Shown piece after piece: positions 6,617 to 10,240 of a DNA stretch of 10,240 nt. Source of the DNA: Rikenella sp. (lineage in GTDB: Bacteria > Bacteroidota > Bacteroidia > Bacteroidales > Rikenellaceae); assembly GCA_029054535.1 (NCBI GenBank), contig JAIDFC010000186.1:1-10240 (forward strand). The letters run 5' to 3'. The notes below the pieces were generated by a model. The model was given only the letters and a program-made list of their open reading frames with translations, was not told where the DNA came from and searched no databases. Position numbers and translations under genes: made by a program. Each line of letters starts with the position of its first letter. The first letter of the stretch is position 1.

Positions 6617-6750
6617 CGGTTTTTCTCGGGAGGGGATGGCTTGATAACTGCGCGTGGGGATAACGATTGCGCTTTCTTCGGGTTCTGTAGGGTTGGGGTT
6701 TTTGCTGTCGGATGCCTAAGTGAAGCGTCTTTTGTTTGTTTTTGGCGGTA

Positions 6751-6945
6751 GTTATAGCGATGCTTAGCATCGGACGCGTTGCGTCTTTTACTTGGGTTTT
6801 CACAGCCTTATAGTTGCCCGCCGCGGGCACGCGGGGCCGCGCGGCCTGAGCGCGTCTGACACGGTTTCCGTCGCCCGCCCGCTTAAGAGGGGAATTACGT
6901 TCGGTTTATGAGAATAAACCGAACAGAAATTCCCGCGGGCGACGG
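6751..6945. repeat. Hairpin-family unit beta
   Basis: Non-coding. It starts GTTATAGCGATGC with the small hairpin CGATGC/GCATCG, then a T-rich stretch, the hairpin TGCCCG/CGGGCA, the palindrome GGCCGCGCGGCC at 6835-6846 (identical at 1337-1348), and a nested long hairpin. In the latter CCGTCGCCCGC (6868-6878) pairs with GCGGGCGACGG (6935-6945), GGGAATT (6890-6896) with AATTCCC (6928-6934), and GTTCGGTTTAT (6899-6909) with ATAAACCGAAC (6914-6924), loop GAGA. A near copy begins 402 bases downstream at 7153, with the same frame but a different inner stem. Confidence 0.68.
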
Positions 6946-6953
6946 TTAAAGAA

Positions 6954-7028
6954 CGCGCGCCCCGCCTAAAGAGCCGGATTGATACAGAAAAACGGATAGT
7001 TTTTCTGTATCAATCCGGCAGGCGCGCG
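6954..7028. repeat. Long nested hairpin with 21-bp perfect inner stem
   Basis: CGCGCGCC (6954-6961) pairs with GGCGCGCG (7021-7028). Inside, bases 6973-6993 pair perfectly over 21 bp with 6999-7019 around the loop GGATA. The left spacer CCGCCTAAAGA resembles the CGCCTAAG spacer of the hairpin at 1404-1476, and the loop is one base from GGGTA there. No T-run follows, so it is not an ordinary terminator. Confidence 0.7.
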
Positions 7029-7056
7029 AGCGGAGAACGTTGTTGGGGAGAATATT

Positions 7057-7132
7057 CCGCGCGCGACAGCTGGAGTAGGAAATCGTTCAAAAGCGTGAAT
7101 CGCTTTTGAACAAGATTTCCGCCAGCGCGCGG
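7057..7132. repeat. Long nested hairpin
   Basis: CCGCGCGC (7057-7064) pairs with GCGCGCGG (7125-7132), GGAAATC (7078-7084) with GATTTCC (7114-7120), and GTTCAAAAGCG (7085-7095) with CGCTTTTGAAC (7101-7111), loop TGAAT. Same plan as the neighbouring hairpins (GC outer arms, unpaired left spacer, long inner stem) with an unrelated stem. The following bases, GCGCGCGGCCAGAACC, resemble those after the hairpin at 1404-1476. Confidence 0.7.
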
Positions 7133-7152
7133 CCAGAACCTGTTTTTAGAAT

Positions 7153-7341
7153 GTTATAGCGATACGCAGTATCGCTCGTCCCGCCGGGGGACGCACCGCG
7201 TCTTTTGCTTGGTTTTTTTTCGCCTTATTAGGCCGCCCGCGCAGGGCAGTCGGACACGGTTTCCCGTCGCCCGCCCGCATAAGAGGGGAATTTTACTCGT
7301 TTTGCGAGAGCAAAATCGAGATGAAATTCCCGCGAGCGACG
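7153..7341. repeat. Hairpin-family unit gamma
   Basis: A near copy of 6751-6945. It opens GTTATAGCGATA with hairpin GCGATA/TATCGC, then CGTCCC/GGGACG, and shares the block GACACGGTTTCC...GTCGCCCGCCCGC. The long hairpin has outer CGTCGC (7265-7270) / GCGACG (7336-7341), GGGAATT (7286-7292) / AATTCCC (7325-7331), and an inner stem CTCGTTTTGC (7296-7305) pairing with 7310-7320 through one bulged T, loop GAGA. The inner stem differs from unit beta although the loop and frame agree. It runs straight into repeat R2, and a decayed version of this hairpin can be aligned before R1 at about 1582-1630. Confidence 0.66.
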
Positions 7342-7744
7342 CGCGGAGAATGTTTTCAGGACAGCCGCTTGGCGGAGCCTATCTGAGCAAACTCCAACCT
7401 TCGAGTGCCGAGCGGCCCCGGATTGCCGCCAGCAAGGGCGCAATCGAGCATAGCGAGAAAGTTGCGTCCCGCCGGGGGAGGCGGCGATCCGCGCAATCTA
7501 CGATTGCGGTTTTTGGCGATGCTTCGACTGTCAAAAGAGAAAGGGGGGATTGCCAAGGGGGCATAGCCTCCTTGGATGCGTTTTTTGCATCCTTTTTGGG
7601 GCATACCAAAAAGGATGAGCCTCCGCGGCTCGAGCGGATTAGAGGGAATGCGCCGACTTTCCCCGAGAGGGGCGCGCCCGAGCGACGAAGTTTTCTTGCA
7701 AACGCACTTCGCCCGTCAGGCCCGGAACCGGCAGGCCGATAAAA
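7317..7744 (+). repeat. Dispersed structured repeat, copy R2
   Basis: Second copy of the element at 1612-2166. Stems kept: GCCGCC/GGCGGC around 7424-7486; CGCAATC (7492-7498) with GATTGCG (7502-7508), which takes the place of an unrelated stem in R1; CCAAGGGGGC (7553-7562) with GCCTCCTTGG (7566-7575); GGATGC (7574-7579) with GCATCC (7587-7592); CATCCTTTTTGG (7588-7599) with CCAAAAAGGATG (7606-7617). One position that is G:C here is G:U in R1 (plus-strand sense), which hints at a plus-strand RNA. ORFs drawn over it are unrelated to any family I know. It ends in CGGCAGGCCGATAAAA, next to cassette c. Confidence 0.7.
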
Positions 7745-7751
7745 ATCCGCG

Positions 7752-7943
7752 CCGGCTCCGGGCTTCCGCCACCGCGGTTCAGGTACGTTGTTTTACCTTG
7801 GCCGAGACGGATACAATTGGGCGTCTTCAATTCCTGCAGGAAACATTACGGCCTATGGCTTATATTTCCATTGCGACGTAAACTATTCGAATGGTGGCCA
7901 CTACCGTTCGCACGGTTTTCAGTTGCGTTGCCTCCAGGAATAG
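7752..7943 (+). pseudogene. Cassette c: C-terminal FISUMP-like fragment, inverted relative to its flank
   Basis: The plus strand encodes 63 codons from PAPGFRHRGSGTLFYLG through DGYNWASS, ITAYGLYFHC and HYRSHGFQLRCLQE to TAG at 7941-7943. It is homologous to cassettes a and b, with identical first and last bases and a divergent middle. TAA at 7740-7742 stops the frame four codons before the first conserved Pro, and there is no start codon or N-terminal domain. The reading frame is intact, unlike cassette b. The sequence on its left (CGGCAGGCCGATAAAAA) is the one that lies downstream of the stop in cassettes a and b, so c is flipped with respect to it. It ends 107 bases before the next gene. 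Confidence 0.7.
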
Positions 7944-8050
7944 GGAGAGGACCGAGCGCGGCGGGTAGAGCGGCTGGCGGCTGGAAAATTAAGGATAGGT
8001 TTTTCTGCGAATAAAACTTTCTGCCGAATAAATATAGAAACACGAAACGT

Positions 8051-9784
8051 ATGAAGATTGCAGGACAGGTATTTTGTTTTGTCGTGGCGATGGCTGCGGT
8101 CGGGATAGGGCAGGCGGCCGGAAAGGGATACGGTGCCGAGTATTATCGGTCGCCCGTCGGATTCGCCATCACGTTGGCCGGGAATGTGGGCGAGATCCGT
8201 TCCAATCACTTTCATACCGGGATGGATATCAAAGCGTTGCAGGGAGTCGGGAGTCCGATCTATGCCGTAGCGGACGGTTATGTTTCGCGGGTGGGGGTTT
8301 CGCCCACCGGTTACGGGCATGTGTTGTACGTAACGCACCCGAACGGCGAGACCTCGGTTTACGGACATCTGAACGCTTTTGCGCCTCAGATCGCCCGGTG
8401 GGTGCGGGAACAGCAGTATGCCAAGCGGTCGTTCCGTGTCGACCTCTATCCCGATAAAGGGCAATTCCCGGTGCAGAAAGGCGAGCGGATCGCTTTTCTC
8501 GGGAATACGGGTTCTTCGGGCGGTCCGCACCTCCATTTCGAGATTCGCGACGCACAGGGACGACCGCGGAACCTGGTGGCCGAAGGGGTCTTCAAGGTGG
8601 CGGATCGGGTGCCGCCGGTGGTGAGTCGGATCTTGTTGTACGAGGTGGATTCGGCGATGGGGGTGCCGTACCGGACGCTGCGGCGGAGCGTGGCGGTGAG
8701 AACACAGGCCGATGGAACCGCCGTGCCGGAGGATTCGGTACTGCGCCTCGGGCGGAGAGGATACCTGGCTTATGAAGTGATCGACTACAAGGACGGCAAA
8801 TCGAATACGATGGGGATCTATGCGCTGGAGCAGCGGGTGGACGGGGTTCCGAACTTTCGGTTTGCGCTCGACCGTTTGAATTTTGCGACGAACGGATATG
8901 TCAACGCTTTCGTCGATTTCGCCGAGAACCGACGCGCGAAACGGACTTCGGTGCTTCGGGCTTACGTGTCGCCGCATAACCGGCTGGCGGTTTACGGTGT
9001 GGCGCGCGATGGGGCGGACGGGATGATCGACCTGTCGGCTTCAGAGGCGGTTGGCGGTCGGCGGATCGAGACGATTTTTACGGACGATGCCGGGAATCGG
9101 ACCACGCTGGCGTTCCGGGTGGAGCGCGATACAGAGACCTGCGCCGAGGCTGCGGTGCCGCAGGGCGAGGCGGTGTCGTGGACGACCGGAAAGACATTTC
9201 GGGTGCCGGGGGGTGAGATCTCGATTCCGGGCGGGGCGTTGTACGAGTCGATGATCCTGCGGGCGGAGCGGGATACGGTGTGCGGCAGGCCGGTGGTCCG
9301 GGCGGGGTCGTCGGACGTGCCGCTGCACCGGGCGGCGACGGTGGCTTTGGCGCCGGACAGTGTTCCGGCGCGGTTGCGTTCGAAGACGCTTGTGGTGGCT
9401 GTTGACGACGAGGGGCGGATCGGTAGCGTGGGAGGACGCTGGGAGGCGGCGTCGGGACGGGTGGTGGCATCGGTCAAACGGCTCGGATGTTTTGCCGTGG
9501 CGATCGACACGCTCGCGCCGGTGATCCGGGCGACCCGTGCCGCCGGAGTGCAGATTCCGGCGGGGCAGACCGTGCGCTGGACGGCGACGGACGATCTGTC
9601 GGGGATCGTTTATTACGCGCTGTCGGTGGACGGGCAGTGGGAGCTGGTGGCTTGGGATCCGAAGAGTCGGACGCTGGAACACACGCCGGTGCGAGGGACG
9701 ACGGCGCGGAGGCATAACGTCGTGCTGACGGTGGGCGACGCGAAGGGAAACTCGAAAACTTGGAAAGGAACTTATATATGGTAG
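8051..9784 (+). CDS. Secreted M23 family metallopeptidase with long C-terminal region
   Basis: A 577-residue protein. Residues 1-22 form a signal peptide (MKIAGQVFCFVVAMAAVGIG, then QAA). The M23/LytM domain is at the N-terminal end of the mature protein, about 35-175: metal ligands H55 and D59 (HTGMD), catalytic H106 (YGHLN), H160, and metal ligand H162 (GPHLHFE). An insertion of about 25 residues (near 112-137) separates the YGHL strand from the QKGERIAFLG strand, as is common in the Bacteroidota branch. From about 188 on there are beta-rich, possibly Ig-like segments (PPVVSRILLYEV; DDLSGIVYYALSVDGQW near the end), which may position the enzyme on the cell wall or a partner. All active-site residues are present, so it should cleave peptidoglycan peptides in the periplasm or outside. 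The start is ATG 8051 after an A-rich leader; the stop overlaps cutC by 7 bases. Confidence 0.87.
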   Translation: MKIAGQVFCFVVAMAAVGIGQAAGKGYGAEYYRSPVGFAITLAGNVGEIRSNHFHTGMDIKALQGVGSPIYAVADGYVSRVGVSPTGYGHVLYVTHPNGETSVYGHLNAFAPQIARWVREQQYAKRSFRVDLYPDKGQFPVQKGERIAFLGNTGSSGGPHLHFEIRDAQGRPRNLVAEGVFKVADRVPPVVSRILLYEVDSAMGVPYRTLRRSVAVRTQADGTAVPEDSVLRLGRRGYLAYEVIDYKDGKSNTMGIYALEQRVDGVPNFRFALDRLNFATNGYVNAFVDFAENRRAKRTSVLRAYVSPHNRLAVYGVARDGADGMIDLSASEAVGGRRIETIFTDDAGNRTTLAFRVERDTETCAEAAVPQGEAVSWTTGKTFRVPGGEISIPGGALYESMILRAERDTVCGRPVVRAGSSDVPLHRAATVALAPDSVPARLRSKTLVVAVDDEGRIGSVGGRWEAASGRVVASVKRLGCFAVAIDTLAPVIRATRAAGVQIPAGQTVRWTATDDLSGIVYYALSVDGQWELVAWDPKSRTLEHTPVRGTTARRHNVVLTVGDAKGNSKTWKGTYIW

Positions 9785-10240
9785 CGGGACAAGGACCGAT
9801 TATCGAGGTTTGCGCCAATTCGGCGGCGAGCTGTGTGGCGGCGGAGCAGGGGGGTGCGGCTCGGGTGGAGCTGTGTGCGGGGATTCCGGAGGGGGGGACC
9901 ACCCCGAGCTATGGCGAGATGGTTACGGCCCGTCGGGCGATCGGGATTCAGCTGAACGTGATTATCCGGCCGCGGGGGGGCGATTTTCTCTACACGCCGG
10001 CCGAGGTGCAGACGATGTTGCTCGACATCGAGGCGGCCAAGGCGGCGGGGGCGGACGGAGTGGTTTTCGGGTGCCTGCGGGCCAACGGGACGATCGACGA
10101 GGAACGGAACCGAGAGCTAATGCAGGCGGCGGGTGGGCTGTCCACTACGTTCCACCGGGCGTTCGACGTCTGTCGCGATCCGTTCGAGGCGCTGGAGGAG
10201 ATCATTGCGCTGGGGTTCGACCGCATCCTGACTTCGGGAC
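9778..10240 (+). CDS. cutC: CutC family protein, 3' end outside window
   Basis: The ATG at 9778-9780 overlaps the end of the M23 gene (stop 9782-9784), and the frame stays open to the window end for 154 codons of a family that is usually about 240-250. Family signatures are clear: IEVCANS near the start, GGAARVELC, GIPEGGTTPSYGE, IIRPRGGDFLYT, DGVVFGCL, TFHRAFD and RILTSG. CutC proteins are TIM barrels linked to copper homeostasis in early work, but their biochemical role is unsettled, so a copper function here is by family name only. The 7-base overlap suggests co-transcription and coupled translation with the upstream peptidase; a functional link between them is not evident. Confidence 0.9.
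   Translation, partial: MVAGQGPIIEVCANSAASCVAAEQGGAARVELCAGIPEGGTTPSYGEMVTARRAIGIQLNVIIRPRGGDFLYTPAEVQTMLLDIEAAKAAGADGVVFGCLRANGTIDEERNRELMQAAGGLSTTFHRAFDVCRDPFEALEEIIALGFDRILTSG

Noticed and set aside
6751..7341. CRISPR array
   Set aside because: The repeats are two ~190-base units about 400 bases apart with hairpins between, not short regular repeats with spacers; no cas genes.
7209..7742. ORF of 177 codons over unit gamma and repeat R2
   Set aside because: The copy in R1 is not open in the same frame, the product has no recognisable family, and the region is dominated by hairpins.
7996..8003. TAGGTTTT as a promoter -7 box for the third M23 gene
   Set aside because: Last base off consensus and no convincing -33 box at the right distance; too weak to annotate.
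7919..8977. Minus-strand ORF opposite the third M23 gene
   Set aside because: Shadow frame; the plus strand has a signal peptide and all M23 motifs.

Overview
The window most resembles a gut Bacteroidota chromosome of the Alistipes/Rikenellaceae type. The evidence is a GC-rich sequence, two promoters with the Bacteroidota -7 box TAnnTTTG, no Shine-Dalgarno sequences, a fimbrillin-like lipoprotein, and a cysteate synthase, the entry enzyme of the sulfonolipid pathway known from Alistipes and relatives. The genus is an inference.

Layout. 1-1142 (+): a fimbrillin/DUF4906-like lipoprotein whose start lies left of the window, closed by a strong terminator at 1203-1237. 1238-2750: no intact gene, but a dense run of hairpins, a repeat (R1) and two tandem start-less fragments of an FISUMP/C-type-lectin-like C-terminus (cassettes a and b, minus strand). 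2826-4148 (-): cysteate synthase with its own promoter and terminator. 4205-4648: divergent intergenic space. 4666-6616 (+): two overlapping genes for membrane-anchored M23 peptidases. 6617-8050: a second repeat island with two units of the hairpin family, two further hairpins, repeat R2 and a third cassette (c, plus strand). 8051-9784 (+): a secreted M23 peptidase with a long C-terminal region. 9778-10240 (+): cutC, cut off by the window end and overlapping the peptidase gene by 7 bases.

How the genes relate. The three M23 proteins keep all metal and catalytic residues and probably remodel peptidoglycan: two from the inner membrane on coiled-coil stalks, one in the periplasm or outside. Cysteate synthase supplies the sulfonate head group for sulfonolipids.

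Most unusual content. The two non-coding islands share a modular architecture: hairpins with similar frames but different stem sequences, then a ~430-560 nt structured repeat, then a cassette with invariant ends and a divergent middle. Cassette c lies inverted relative to the flank it shares with a and b. This looks like a dispersed cassette system for diversifying the tip of a surface or adhesin-like protein, by inversion, gene conversion or a diversity-generating retroelement elsewhere in the genome. No recombinase or reverse transcriptase is in the window, so the mechanism is open.
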